Shown in pieces: positions 34,302 to 45,680 of a stretch of 64,000 bases of DNA (the first letter of the stretch is position 1; each line of letters opens with the position of its first letter). Origin of the DNA: Streptomyces sp. RKND-216 (GTDB lineage: Bacteria > Actinomycetota > Actinomycetes > Streptomycetales > Streptomycetaceae); the NCBI RefSeq assembly GCF_004795255.1, contig NZ_SSBQ01000002.1:2499501-2563500 (forward strand). Direction: 5' to 3'. The notes under the pieces were generated by a model. The model worked only from the letters and a program-made list of their open reading frames with translations, was not told the DNA's origin and did no database searches. The position numbers and the translations under genes are program-made.

Positions 34302-35467
34302 GGCGCGTCATCGGCCTCATGTCCGGCACCTCGCACGACGGCATCGACGCCGCCGCAGCAGACCTGGGCCTGGAGGGCGACACCCTGGTACTGCGCCCGC
34401 TGGGCATGCTCACCGAGACCTACGACGACGCCCTGCGCGAAGGGCTGGCCGCCGCACTGCCCCCGTCCCGCACCACGCTGCACGACGTGTGCCGCCTGGA
34501 CACCGGCATCGGCCGGGCGTTCGCCCGCACCGCCCGCCGGGCGAACACGGAGCTGTGCGACGGACGTGCCGAACTGGCCGTCTCGCACGGCCAGACCGTC
34601 TACCACTGGGTGGACGACGGCAGGGTGCACGGCACCCTCCAGCTCGGCGAACCGGCGTGGATCGCCGAGCACGCCGGCCTGCCCGTGCTGTCGGGTCTGC
34701 GCACCCGGGACGTGGCCGCGGGCGGGCAGGGCGCCCCGCTGGTCAGCATGGTCGACGCGCTGTGGCTCGCAGGACGCCCGGGACGTCCCGTCGCCCTCAA
34801 CCTGGGCGGAATCGCCAACCTGACGGTGATCCGAGACGGGGTGCCGCTGGCCTTCGACACCGGCCCGGCCAACGCCCTCCTCGACGCCGCCGTCGCCCAC
34901 GCCACGGACGGCCGCCTCGGCTACGATGCCGACGGCGCGCTGGCCGCCCGCGGCCACGTCGAAGAGGGCCTGCTCGACGCCCTGCTGGCCGAGCCGTACT
35001 ACGCCCGGCCCGCCCCCAAGACCACCGGCAAGGAACTGTTCCACCTCCCCTACCTGCACCGGGCGCTGGACGGCCGGGACGTCCCCACCGAGGACCTGGC
35101 AGCCACGCTCACCGCTCTCACCGCCCGCACCGTGGCCGACGCGGTGCGGGACGTGGGCGGCGACCAGGTGATCGCCTCCGGGGGCGGCACCCGCAACCCG
35201 GAGCTGATGCGGGCACTGCGCCGCGAACTGGGCTCGGGGACGCCGGTGCACACGTCCGACGAACTGGGCCTTCCGTCGGCGGCGAAGGAGGCGTACGCCT
35301 TCGCGGTCCTCGGCTGGCTGAGCGCGCACGGGCTTCCCGGCACTCTCCCGCCCTGCACCGGCGCCCGCCGGGCCACCGTGCTGGGCTCGCTCACCCCGGG
35401 CCCGGACGGCTTCCCCGCACCGGCACGCCCCGCCACCGCACCCCGCCGCCTGCACGTCCGCAGGTGA
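34298..35467 (+). CDS. anmK: Anhydro-N-acetylmuramic acid kinase
   Basis: 389 residues from GTG 34298, overlapping the transporter stop (GTGA). The enzyme cleaves and phosphorylates 1,6-anhydroMurNAc to MurNAc-6-P during cell-wall recycling. Diagnostic motifs: GLMSGTSHDGID at the N-terminus, VSHGQT, LNLGGIANLT, AFDTGPANALLD and SGGGTRNPELM. No murQ is present here, so the next recycling step is encoded elsewhere. Confidence 0.95.
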   Translation: MRRVIGLMSGTSHDGIDAAAADLGLEGDTLVLRPLGMLTETYDDALREGLAAALPPSRTTLHDVCRLDTGIGRAFARTARRANTELCDGRAELAVSHGQTVYHWVDDGRVHGTLQLGEPAWIAEHAGLPVLSGLRTRDVAAGGQGAPLVSMVDALWLAGRPGRPVALNLGGIANLTVIRDGVPLAFDTGPANALLDAAVAHATDGRLGYDADGALAARGHVEEGLLDALLAEPYYARPAPKTTGKELFHLPYLHRALDGRDVPTEDLAATLTALTARTVADAVRDVGGDQVIASGGGTRNPELMRALRRELGSGTPVHTSDELGLPSAAKEAYAFAVLGWLSAHGLPGTLPPCTGARRATVLGSLTPGPDGFPAPARPATAPRRLHVRR

Positions 35468-35531
35468 ACGGCGGGGCCCCGGTGCGCCCGCCTGCCGTGG
35501 GCCCGCCGGGGAGCCGCGCGGCCGGGGCGAC

Positions 35532-36209
35532 TCAGCCGCGGTCGGCGAGCTTGTCCCAGAAGTGCTGCACGATGTCGTCGAGGTAGCGCCGCCCCAGCTC
35601 GCCGGAGGCGGCGCTACCGGCTCTGCTGAGGGTGGCGGCCATCAGGCCCTGGTACTCCTGGTGCATGGCGCGCAGGGGTTCCTTCAGGTCGCGCTTGTCC
35701 AGGGAGATCAGCTTGGCGATCGCGCGGATGTGGGCCTGCCAGCGCGTCGTGACGGCCTCGGTGAGGAGGCCGGCAAGCTCGCCCTCCAGACCCGTGACGG
35801 CGATGTGGTCGGGGACCGGAAGGTCGAGCAGGGTGCCGAGTTTCGCGGACTGCCGTTCGTCACCGGCCCAGCGGCCGGTCTCCTCCATGTGGCGGTAGGC
35901 GTCGAGCGGGACGCCGGTGAAGCCGGCCACGTCCTCGGCGGCGAGTCCACGTGCCAGACGGTGTTCCAGCAGAGTGCGGGGACGCCCCATCAGTTCACCC
36001 GGCGCACACCACAGGGCGCCCGCGAGGGCCGTGAGTTCGTTCGCCGACGGCAGGGCCTCACCGCGCTCCCACGCGGCGATGTGGCCGGGGCTGACGTGGA
36101 CGAGACCGTAGGAGGCGCGCATGCCGTGGGCGACGTGGCCGTGGGCCATCCCGAGTTTCTCGCGCAGGGTGCGGGCTGCGCGCGCGTCGAAGGGGATCGG
36201 TGGATGCAC
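35532..36209 (-). CDS. XRE-family transcriptional regulator
   Basis: 225 residues from GTG 36209 (MHPPIPFDARAARTLREKLGM). Helix-turn-helix near residues 15-70 (GHVAHGMRASYGLVHVSPGHIAAWERG), then an all-helical domain of unknown ligand. A second helix-turn-helix-like part may lie at 80-110 (LARGLAAEDVAGFTGVPLDAYRHME). A perfect 16-bp palindrome lies 54 bases upstream. It is divergent from a purine permease, which it may control. Confidence 0.85.
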   Translation of the reverse strand: MHPPIPFDARAARTLREKLGMAHGHVAHGMRASYGLVHVSPGHIAAWERGEALPSANELTALAGALWCAPGELMGRPRTLLEHRLARGLAAEDVAGFTGVPLDAYRHMEETGRWAGDERQSAKLGTLLDLPVPDHIAVTGLEGELAGLLTEAVTTRWQAHIRAIAKLISLDKRDLKEPLRAMHQEYQGLMAATLSRAGSAASGELGRRYLDDIVQHFWDKLADRG

Positions 36210-36262
36210 GCGCTGAGAGTAGGGAGTCACCGACGGCCACTCCACTGCCGCTGTCGCCCCCT

Positions 36263-36278
36263 TCCCGCTATAGCGGGA
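36263..36278. promoter_or_regulatory. 16-bp perfect palindrome, probable operator of the XRE regulator
   Basis: TCCCGCTATAGCGGGA is fully self-complementary and lies between the XRE gene and the divergent permease, 54 bases from the XRE start. Its position fits autoregulation. Confidence 0.6.
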
Positions 36279-36483
36279 TAGGTCTTCACCGATTCTGTAG
36301 GAAGCGACAGGGATGGCGCGGCGACGTCGACTAGGGGATTCCGCAAGACAATTGTGAACGTGCCCCTGCCACGCGAGATCCCCTCGCATGGTGCGGCATG
36401 GGTGTACGTGCCCTCGCCGTCATTCCCCCGGCAGCACCACCCTGCTTTCCCCTTTCTCACGAGCAGGTCCAGGAGACCCAGCA

Positions 36484-37929
36484 ATGCAGACCAGCACCAC
36501 GACCAAGAACGAGGCGCCACCCTCCGGAGGCGGTGGCGCGGTGGACCGCTTCTTCCGCATCAGCGAACGCGGTTCGACCTACGCACGGGAGATACGCGGC
36601 GGCCTCGCCACCTTCTTCACGATGGCGTACATCCTCGTGCTCAACCCCATCATCCTCGGAAGTGCCGAGGACAAGTTCGGCGAGCAGCTCGACCCGACCC
36701 AACTCGCCACCGCCACGGCACTTGTGGCCGCCGTGATGACCGTGATCATGGGCGTCGGCGGCAATCTACCACTCGCCCTGGCCGCGGGCCTCGGCCTCAA
36801 CGCCGTCGTCGCCTTCCAGGTCGCGCCCCTGATGAGCTGGGACGACGCGATGGGCCTCATCGTCCTGGAGGGCCTGCTGATCTGCGTGCTGGTCCTGACG
36901 GGACTGCGCGAGGCGGTCATGCACGCCATCCCGCAGGCCCTCAAACAGGCGATCAGCGTGGGCATCGGTCTGTTCATCGCCCTGATCGGCTTCGTCGACG
37001 CGGGCTTCGTCACGCGCATCCCGGACGCGGCGAACACCACCGTGCCCGTCCAGCTCGGCACCGGCAACCTCACCGGCTGGCCGATGCTCGTCTTCTGCCT
37101 CGGCGTGCTCCTGACGGTCGTCCTGCTCGCCCGCAAGGTGAAGGGCGCCATCCTCATCAGCATCGTCCTGATGACCGTCCTCGCCGTCGTCATCAACGAG
37201 CTGGCCACGGTAACGAACTGGGGCCTCACCTCGCCGACGCTGCCCGACGGCCCCGTCGCGGCCCCCGACTTCGGGCTGCTCGGCGAGTTCGACGTGTTCG
37301 GGGCATTCGGACAGGTCAGCATTCTGACGGTGGTCCTGCTGGTCTTCACGCTCATCCTGTCGGACTTCTTCGACACCATGGGCACCGTCGTCGGCGTCAC
37401 CGCCGAGGCCGGACTCCTCGACGAGCGCGGCCAGGTCCCCGGCCTGGGCCGGGTGCTGCTCATCGACGGCGCGGCCGCGGTCGCCGGCGGTGCGTCCTCC
37501 GCCTCGTCCGCCACGACCTACATCGAGTCCGCCGCGGGTGTCGGCGAAGGCGCACGGACCGGCTTCGCCAGCGTCGTGACCGGTGGCCTGTTCACCCTCG
37601 CCCTCTTCCTCACCCCGCTGCTGACCATCGTGCCGCTCCAGGCCGCCTCCCCCGCCCTGGTCGCGGTCGGCTTCCTGATGATGACGCAGGTCCGGCACAT
37701 CGACTGGGACCGCTTCGAGCTGGCCATCCCGGCGTTCCTGACCATCGCCGTCATGCCGTTCACCTACTCCATCACCAACGGTATCGGCGCCGGCTTCATC
37801 GCCTACGTGGTCATCAAGGCGTGCCTGGGCAAGGCACGCGAGGTGCACTGGCTGCTCTGGGGCACCGCCGCGCTGTTCCTCGTGTACTTCGCCATCGACC
37901 CCGTCAAGCAGGCCCTCGGCCTGTCCTAG
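36484..37929 (+). CDS. NCS2-family purine permease (AzgA type)
   Basis: 481-residue transporter from ATG 36484, with CAGGAGA upstream. About 12-14 membrane segments. AzgA-type features: TFFTMAYILVLNPIIL, LALAAGLGLNAVVAFQ, DFFDTMGTVVGV and SSATTYIESAAGVGEGARTG. Members carry hypoxanthine, guanine or adenine in symport with protons. It ends in a strong shared terminator. Confidence 0.93.
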   Translation: MQTSTTTKNEAPPSGGGGAVDRFFRISERGSTYAREIRGGLATFFTMAYILVLNPIILGSAEDKFGEQLDPTQLATATALVAAVMTVIMGVGGNLPLALAAGLGLNAVVAFQVAPLMSWDDAMGLIVLEGLLICVLVLTGLREAVMHAIPQALKQAISVGIGLFIALIGFVDAGFVTRIPDAANTTVPVQLGTGNLTGWPMLVFCLGVLLTVVLLARKVKGAILISIVLMTVLAVVINELATVTNWGLTSPTLPDGPVAAPDFGLLGEFDVFGAFGQVSILTVVLLVFTLILSDFFDTMGTVVGVTAEAGLLDERGQVPGLGRVLLIDGAAAVAGGASSASSATTYIESAAGVGEGARTGFASVVTGGLFTLALFLTPLLTIVPLQAASPALVAVGFLMMTQVRHIDWDRFELAIPAFLTIAVMPFTYSITNGIGAGFIAYVVIKACLGKAREVHWLLWGTAALFLVYFAIDPVKQALGLS

Positions 37930-37959
37930 CACCCCTCTGCCCCTCACCACCGGGACGCC

Positions 37960-37995
37960 GGACGCCCCCGGGAAGGCGACTTCCCGGGGGCGTCC
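37960..37995. terminator. Bidirectional terminator between purine permease and katG
   Basis: Perfect 15-bp stem (GGACGCCCCCGGGAA / TTCCCGGGGGCGTCC) with a 6-nt loop between convergent genes. Confidence 0.85.
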
Positions 37996-38043
37996 TGTGC
38001 GAGCGGTGCGACCTGCCGCCCGTCGACCCGTCGGCCTGTGCGA

Positions 38044-40360
<2,317 letters not shown>

Positions 40361-40407
40361 TACACATCCCAGACGCGTACGTCTTCAATTCCTCGACGCG
40401 ACGCTGC

Positions 40408-40413
40408 TAGGTT
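40408..40413 (+). promoter_or_regulatory. -10 element of a leaderless fur-family mRNA
   Basis: TAGGTT ends six bases before ATG 40420, placing the transcript start on the start codon. TTCAAT 18 bases upstream may be the -35. FurA transcripts in mycobacteria are also known to be leaderless. Confidence 0.55.
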
Positions 40414-40419
40414 GCGCCC

Positions 40420-40836
40420 ATGAGTGACCTGCTGGGACGGCTTCGAGCACGTGGCTGGCGGATGACCGCTCAACGCCGGGTGGTCGCCGAGGTACTCGAC
40501 GGCGACCACATCCACCTCACCGCGGACGAGGTACTGTCGCGCGCGACCGCGCGTCTTCCGGAGATCTCCCGCGCCACCGTCTACAACGCGCTCGGCGAAC
40601 TCGTCTCCCTCGGCGAGGTGCTCGAGGTCGTCGACGGCCGCGCCAAGCGCTACGACCCCAACGCCCGCCCCCACCACCACCTGACCTGCTCGGCCTGCGG
40701 CACCATCCGCGACGTCCACCCCGCCGGCGACCCCCTCGACCTCCTCCCCGCCGCCGAACGCCACGGCTTCCAGGTCACCACCGCCGAGATCACCTTCCGC
40801 GGCCGCTGCCCCACCTGCACCACCGCCCCCGGCTGA
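40420..40836 (+). CDS. Fur/PerR-family regulator (FurA/CatR type)
   Basis: 138-residue metal-dependent repressor. DNA-binding domain residues 10-80 (AQRRVVAEVLDG, SRATVYNALGELVSLGEV); metal-binding HHHLTCSACG with Cys90 and Cys93, and a second zinc pair Cys130/Cys133 (CPTC). The divergent position next to katG indicates peroxide-sensing control of katG, as for FurA/CatR relatives in Streptomyces. In many actinobacteria furA-katG is a co-directional operon, so the divergent layout is notable. Confidence 0.92.
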   Translation: MSDLLGRLRARGWRMTAQRRVVAEVLDGDHIHLTADEVLSRATARLPEISRATVYNALGELVSLGEVLEVVDGRAKRYDPNARPHHHLTCSACGTIRDVHPAGDPLDLLPAAERHGFQVTTAEITFRGRCPTCTTAPG

Positions 40837-40847
40837 CCGCCCCGCGC

Positions 40848-41849
40848 TCAGCCACCGACCCGCCCCGCATCGACCAGCCGGCCGCGTTCCACCTCCACCA
40901 GCACCGGCACGCCGTCCGGCAGCTGCCCCGCGAGGCGGTCGAGCAGACCACCCACCGGGGGCAGCTCGCCGGGGAGACGGACGTGGATGCGCATCGTTCG
41001 GGACGTCGTGTCCACCACGGTGACCGACGCGCCCGGCACGTCGGCCAGCCACTGCTCCGCTGCCTGCTTCGCCTTCCCCCGCCAGACGTCGAGCAGAAGG
41101 GTGAGTGCGGTGTTCGCCGCCAGCGGCACGAAGACGACGGCGAACAGCAGGGACATGGCGACGTACGCCCGCCGAGCGGGCCGTCCGGTCGCCCGGACCT
41201 CGCCGCGACCGTAGCCCAGAGCGGCGAACACCACCATCCCTCCGAAGACCAGCGCGAAAAGGTTGGACAGGAAGAGCACCAGCGCCCCCAGCGCCAACCA
41301 CCCCTCCAAACGCCCGAGGCACACGCCGGCCACCACCAGCGGCGGCACCAGGGAGATCGCGATCGCGACTCCGGGAAGCACGGCGGCGACGTCCCGCCGC
41401 GCGAGGGCCACCGCTCCGGCGAAGCCCGTCGCCAACGCGGCGACCAGATCCATCAGCCCCGGGGACGTCCGCGACGCGACCTGGCTGTTTCCCAGCAGGG
41501 CATAGTGATCGGGCAGCACCACGGAGAACACGGCACCGAGCGCGACCACCAGCAGGCAGGCGAACAGCACGAGCCTCGCCGCTCCGTTCCGGCGGCGTTG
41601 CACCGATCCCAGAGCGACGCCCATGATCGGCGTCGACAGCGGCGCGATGATCATCGCGCCGATCACGGTTGCCGTCGAGTCCGTGATCACCCCTCCCGCC
41701 GCGATGACCCCCGACAGAAACAGCATCGCCCAGAACGCCGACCTCTTGGCCCGGCTGTCCCCGGACGACAGGTCCAGATCCTCTGCCAGCTCCTCCAGAG
41801 AACGGCGCTGGGAATCGGGCAACACCCGGGCTCGGACTCCACTGAGCAT
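40848..41849 (-). CDS. DUF389 family membrane protein
   Basis: 333 residues from ATG 41849. The N-terminal hydrophilic part (QRRSLEELAEDLDL) precedes about six membrane helices containing the family block AMIIAPLSTPIMGVALG. A soluble C-terminal domain follows (VTVVDTTSRTMRIHVRLPG). The function is unknown. It is convergent with the Fur gene, 11 bases apart. Confidence 0.88.
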   Translation of the reverse strand: MLSGVRARVLPDSQRRSLEELAEDLDLSSGDSRAKRSAFWAMLFLSGVIAAGGVITDSTATVIGAMIIAPLSTPIMGVALGSVQRRRNGAARLVLFACLLVVALGAVFSVVLPDHYALLGNSQVASRTSPGLMDLVAALATGFAGAVALARRDVAAVLPGVAIAISLVPPLVVAGVCLGRLEGWLALGALVLFLSNLFALVFGGMVVFAALGYGRGEVRATGRPARRAYVAMSLLFAVVFVPLAANTALTLLLDVWRGKAKQAAEQWLADVPGASVTVVDTTSRTMRIHVRLPGELPPVGGLLDRLAGQLPDGVPVLVEVERGRLVDAGRVGG

Positions 41850-42122
41850 GCTCTTCGCCTATCACAGCCGGCACCCGCCGGCGCACCTCACGCGGCGCGC
41901 AACACGCAGGTTCACCACCATGGCTTCCGAATCACCCCGCGCGTGAACGCGACCGTCGGCGTCCGAGCGCCCTGCCGCCGTCGGGAAGGCCGAAATGCCA
42001 CCCTCGCGTGCGTGCTCCACCTCGGTAGAGCGACCGCAGCCCGGCTTCGAGCGCGATGCACGAGTCTGGCCGGCCCTGCCGCCCGGCAGCTCACTCCTAC
42101 TGCACCACGACCGCTAGCGGAT

Positions 42123-42179
42123 CGCTCCGACCGGCTCCGACCGGCGCTGGCCGATGTCCGGGGCTGGCCGGTCGGAGCG
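42123..42179. repeat. Tandem and inverted repeat of CTCCGACCGG
   Basis: CTCCGACCGG occurs twice head to tail (42125-42134, 42135-42144), and CGCTCCGACCGG (42123-42134) is inverted at 42168-42179. The arms can form a 12-bp stem with a 33-nt loop, or slip by one repeat unit. No gene uses it obviously. Confidence 0.6.
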
Positions 42180-42253
42180 AGAACGCCACCGGCGGCCGGA
42201 GCCGGAGAAGGCTCGCGGCTTCCCGACCCCTCCATGCCCCCTGCAGCAGAAAA

Positions 42254-42283
42254 CCCCAGGTCAGAGAGGAATCTGACCTGGGG
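42254..42283 (-). terminator. Terminator of the tRNA-Thr gene
   Basis: Perfect 12-bp stem CCCCAGGTCAGA / TCTGACCTGGGG with a 6-nt loop, eight bases past the tRNA 3' end. Confidence 0.8.
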
Positions 42284-42291
42284 TTCAAGTG

Positions 42292-42365
42292 AGCCGCCTA
42301 GGGGAGTCGAACCCCTGACCTACGCATTACGAGTGCGTCGCTCTGGCCGACTGAGCTAAGGCGGC
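42292..42365 (-). tRNA. tRNA-Thr (CGU)
   Basis: 74-nt cloverleaf. Acceptor GCCGCCT pairs with AGGCGGC; anticodon stem ACGCA/TGCGT encloses CTCGTAA, giving anticodon CGU for ACG codons. The T-arm GGGGTTCGACTCCCC is standard. CCA is not encoded. Confidence 0.95.
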
Positions 42366-42459
42366 GTGTGCTCGTGCCATGGTGGCGTGAGCAGCGGGAT
42401 GAAGTCTACAGGGTTTGCCGGGATGCCCCGGACCGGGGGCACCCCGGGGGTGAGGGGTG

Positions 42460-44055
42460 TCAGGAGCAGCGCTTGCCCTCGGGCGGCATGTCGCCGTCGA
42501 CGTAGTAGCGGGTGATCGCCTCGTCGATGCAGCGGCTGCCCTGCATGAAGGCGGTGTGGCCGTCGCCGTCGTAGGTCAGCAGGTCGGCGGTCTTCATCTG
42601 GCCGGCGAGGCCCTGGGCCCAGGCGTACGGGGTGGCCGGGTCGCGGGTGGTGCCGACGACGATCATGGGCGCCGCGCCGTTCGCCGCGATGCGGTGCGGC
42701 TCGCCCGTGTGCTCGACCTGCCAGTAGGCGCAGTTCAGCGAGGCCCAGGCGAAGGTGCGGCCGAAGACGGGGGACACCTTCTCGAAGGAGGCCACCCCGT
42801 CCCTGACCTCTGCCGGGCCGGAGAAGGCCGGCGGGAGGTCGAGGCAGTTCACGGCCGGGTTGGCGAACATGATGTTGCCGTAGGAGCCGTCGGCCGCGCG
42901 CTCGTAGTAGGCGTCGGCGAGGGCAAGCAGGCCAGCGCCGTCGCCTTCCATCCCGTCGGCGAGAGCGGCGCGCAGACGCGGCCAGTACACCTGTGTGTAC
43001 ATGGCCTGGATGACGCCCGTGGTGGCCAGCGACTCGGTCAGCGTGCGGGACTCGCCGGTCTCCAGCGGCTTGTCGTCGACCTTTTCGAAGAACGCGCCGA
43101 GTTTCTTGCCCGCCTGCCGGGTGGTGCCGTTGCCGAGCGGGCAGTTGCGCCGTTCGACACAGTCCTCGGCGAAGGCGCGGAAGGCGGTGGCGAAGCCGCC
43201 CGTCTGCTGCCGGTTGATGTCGACGGCCTCCAGCGAGGGGTCCATCGCGCCGTCGAGCACGAGGCGGCCGGTGCGGGAGGGGAAGAGGCCCGCGTAGGTC
43301 GCGCCCAGGTAGGTGCCATAGGAGGCGCCGTAGTAGTACAGCTTCTCGTCGCCCAGGGCGGCGCGCAGGACGTCCATGTCGCGGGCGACGTCGCGGGTGG
43401 AGACGTGCGCGAGGAGGCCGCTGGTGCGCTGCTCGCAGCCCTCGGCGAAGTTCTTGTACGCGGTGACCAGCTCGTCGACCTCGCCCGGGTCGTCGGGCGT
43501 CTGGTCGGTGCGGGTGTAGCCGTCCATCTCCCGGTCGGAGAGGCACTCGACGGGCTCGCTGCGTCCGACGCCGCGCGGGTCCATGCCGACGATGTCGTAG
43601 TTCTCGCGGAGTTCGGGCGGGAAGCCCACGGCAGCGGCCTGCTGCAGGTAGTCGATCGCGGACCCGCCCGGGCCGCCCGGGTTCACCATCAGGGAGCCGA
43701 CGGGGTCGCCCCCGCCCGGCGCCTTCTTGCGGGACACAGCGAGTTGGAGGTCGGAGCCCGCGGAGGGGTCGTCGTAGTCCAGTGGCACGGTGAGGTTCGC
43801 GCACTCGAAGCCGATGGTGCCGCACTCGCCCCACTTCAGGTCCTGCTCGTAGTACGTCTGCAGGACGGCGGGGATCTTCTTCGGCAGGGGACGCAGCGGA
43901 GCAGCGTCACCGCCCGGTGGACGGGTGCTGGTGGGCAGCGGCTGCTTGCTCTCCGACTTGTCCGACCCGCCGTCATCCGAGGTGCAGCCGGAGATCAGCA
44001 GCGCGGCGCCGACCACGACGGCTGTGGAGGAACGGAGCACACGCCTGAATTCCAT
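42460..44055 (-). CDS. TAP-like alpha/beta-hydrolase lipoprotein (secreted peptidase)
   Basis: 531 residues from ATG 44055. The signal peptide ends in lipobox LLISGCTS (Cys24). An alpha/beta-hydrolase fold follows with the oxyanion region NPGGPGGSAIDY, nucleophile motif YYGASYGTYLG, the Asp in VVGTTRDPATPY and the C-terminal His in YDGDGHTAFMQG. This is the tripeptidyl aminopeptidase (SlpD/SlpE-like) family of Streptomyces, acting on the outer membrane face. It lies downstream of the delta' gene. Confidence 0.92.
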   Translation of the reverse strand: MEFRRVLRSSTAVVVGAALLISGCTSDDGGSDKSESKQPLPTSTRPPGGDAAPLRPLPKKIPAVLQTYYEQDLKWGECGTIGFECANLTVPLDYDDPSAGSDLQLAVSRKKAPGGGDPVGSLMVNPGGPGGSAIDYLQQAAAVGFPPELRENYDIVGMDPRGVGRSEPVECLSDREMDGYTRTDQTPDDPGEVDELVTAYKNFAEGCEQRTSGLLAHVSTRDVARDMDVLRAALGDEKLYYYGASYGTYLGATYAGLFPSRTGRLVLDGAMDPSLEAVDINRQQTGGFATAFRAFAEDCVERRNCPLGNGTTRQAGKKLGAFFEKVDDKPLETGESRTLTESLATTGVIQAMYTQVYWPRLRAALADGMEGDGAGLLALADAYYERAADGSYGNIMFANPAVNCLDLPPAFSGPAEVRDGVASFEKVSPVFGRTFAWASLNCAYWQVEHTGEPHRIAANGAAPMIVVGTTRDPATPYAWAQGLAGQMKTADLLTYDGDGHTAFMQGSRCIDEAITRYYVDGDMPPEGKRCS

Positions 44056-44138
44056 GACGAACGTTTCCCTTGGTTGGCGGCGGGTCGCGGGAGCGAACCG
44101 GATACGGGTCGATCTTCGGAGCGTATCCGGACAAGTGG

Positions 44139-45347
44139 TCAGCCCGCGCGCAGCGACATCGCCATGGCCTCCACCGCGAGCAGCGGCGCGACGTTGCGGT
44201 CCAGGGCCGTACGGCACTCCAGGATCGCCTCGATGCGGCGCAGCGTCTGCTCGGGCCGGGAGCTCGCGGCGAGCTGCGTGACGGCGTCGCCGGCCTCCTC
44301 GTCGGCGAGGGCCGCGGTCGAGCCGAACTGTCTGGCCAGCACGTCGCGGTAGAAGCCGGTCAGGTCGGTGAGGGCCAGGTCGAGGGAGTCGCGCTGGGTG
44401 CGGGTCGCACGGCGCTTCTGCCGGTCCTCGAGCTCCTTCATCGCGCCCGCGGTGCCGCGCGGCAGCCGCTTCCCCTCGGAGGCGCCGAGTGCGGTCCGCA
44501 GCTCCTCCGTCTCCTTCGCGTCGATCTCTTCCGCGGCCTGCTTGGCGTCCTCGGCTGCGGCGTCGACCAGTTCCTGGGCCGCCTTGAGCGCACCGCCGAT
44601 GTCCGCGACGCGCTGCGGCAGGCGGAGCACCGCGGCGCGACGGGCGCGGGCCCGCTCGTCGGTCGCGAGGCGGCGCGCCCGGCCGATGTGCCCCTGAGTG
44701 GCGCGGGCGGCGGCCGCGGCCGGGCCCGGTTCGACGCCGTCCCGGCGGACCAGCATGTCCGCGACGGCGTCCACCGGCGGCGTACGGAGGGAGAGGGTGC
44801 GGCAACGGGAGCGGATGGTGGGCAGGACGTCCTCGGTGGACGGCGCGCACAGCAGCCACACGGTGCGCGACGCGGGCTCCTCGACGGCCTTCAGCAGCAC
44901 GTTCCCCGCGCCCTCGGTGAGACGGTCGGCGTCCTCCAGCACGATCACCTGCCACCGTCCGCCGGCCGGCGACATCTGGGCGCGGCGCACCAGGTCGCGG
45001 GTCTCCTTGACGCCGATGGTGAGCAGGTCGGTTCGGACCACCTCGACGTCGGCGTGCGTGCCGACGAGGGAGGTGTGGCAGCCGTCGCAGAAGCCGCAGC
45101 CGGGCTGCCCGCCGAGGGCACGGTCCGGGCTGACGCACTGGAGCGCGGCGGCGAAGGCGCGGGCGGCGGTGGAACGGCCGCAGCCGGGCGGGCCGGTGAA
45201 CAGCCAGGCGTGCGTCATGGCGGAGCCGGACAGGGCGACCGGCTCGCCGGTTGCCTCCGCGGTGACGTACGCGTCCGCGTCCCGGGCGGCGGCGGCAAGC
45301 TGCTCGACGGCCCGCGCCTGGCCGACGACGTCGTCCCAAACGGGCAT
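44139..45347 (-). CDS. holB: DNA polymerase III subunit delta'
   Basis: 402-residue clamp-loader subunit from ATG 45347 (MPVWDDVVGQARAVEQL). The AAA+ domain has a degenerate P-loop, GPPGCGRST, with Arg in place of the ATP-binding Lys, as expected for the non-hydrolysing delta'. The zinc-binding cysteines are in CGFCDGCHTSLVGTH. Sensor region SRCRTLSLRTPP is present. A Glu/Lys/Ala-rich helix (about 270-330) precedes the C-terminal domain. The thymidylate kinase fusion lies 333 bases upstream. Confidence 0.94.
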   Translation of the reverse strand: MPVWDDVVGQARAVEQLAAAARDADAYVTAEATGEPVALSGSAMTHAWLFTGPPGCGRSTAARAFAAALQCVSPDRALGGQPGCGFCDGCHTSLVGTHADVEVVRTDLLTIGVKETRDLVRRAQMSPAGGRWQVIVLEDADRLTEGAGNVLLKAVEEPASRTVWLLCAPSTEDVLPTIRSRCRTLSLRTPPVDAVADMLVRRDGVEPGPAAAAARATQGHIGRARRLATDERARARRAAVLRLPQRVADIGGALKAAQELVDAAAEDAKQAAEEIDAKETEELRTALGASEGKRLPRGTAGAMKELEDRQKRRATRTQRDSLDLALTDLTGFYRDVLARQFGSTAALADEEAGDAVTQLAASSRPEQTLRRIEAILECRTALDRNVAPLLAVEAMAMSLRAG

Positions 45348-45680
45348 GTGGGGCCGTCCTCTCCGCGACGTGCGCTGCGCTGTGCGGTTCCCATTGTGCG
45401 GGACGCCTGTGACAGCTCCTTGCCGGTGCCGGGAACATGCCCGGTCAGCCGGAACGACGCGCGGCGTCCGGCGGCCGCTTCCGGGGAGGGGAACGGCCGT
45501 GGGGGCGAAGGCGGACCCCGTCGGGGGCCACCGAACGGGCTCGTCCGCCCCGCGCCGCCGACGTGCTCTGCGGTTCACCGGCGTGGTGCAGGGTGCTCCC
45601 GTGCGTGCTCCCCGCCCGGCGTCCGCCGCGTACCGGTGGGGCGGAAGCGGGCGCGGTGTGCCACCGCTGCGGCCGCCGCG
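45348..45680. other. Gene-free region between holB and the tmk fusion
   Basis: 333 bases of GC-rich sequence with no convincing gene. It contains several short hairpins (for example GTGCCGGGAACATGCCCGG at 45426) that could terminate the upstream transcript and a possible holB promoter. Confidence 0.45.

Larger units (their letters stand above)
41850..42291. other. Gene-free region between DUF389 and tRNA-Thr
   Basis: 442 bases with no convincing protein gene. It holds the GC-rich repeat structure at 42123-42179 and the tRNA terminator. Confidence 0.55.

Noticed and set aside
41912..42235. 107-codon minus frame between DUF389 and tRNA-Thr
   Set aside because: Arg/Ser-rich, no ribosome site, and it runs through the inverted repeat.
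42292..42365. tRNA-Thr as an integration site
   Set aside because: No integrase, excisionase or repeated tRNA 3' end is present in the window.
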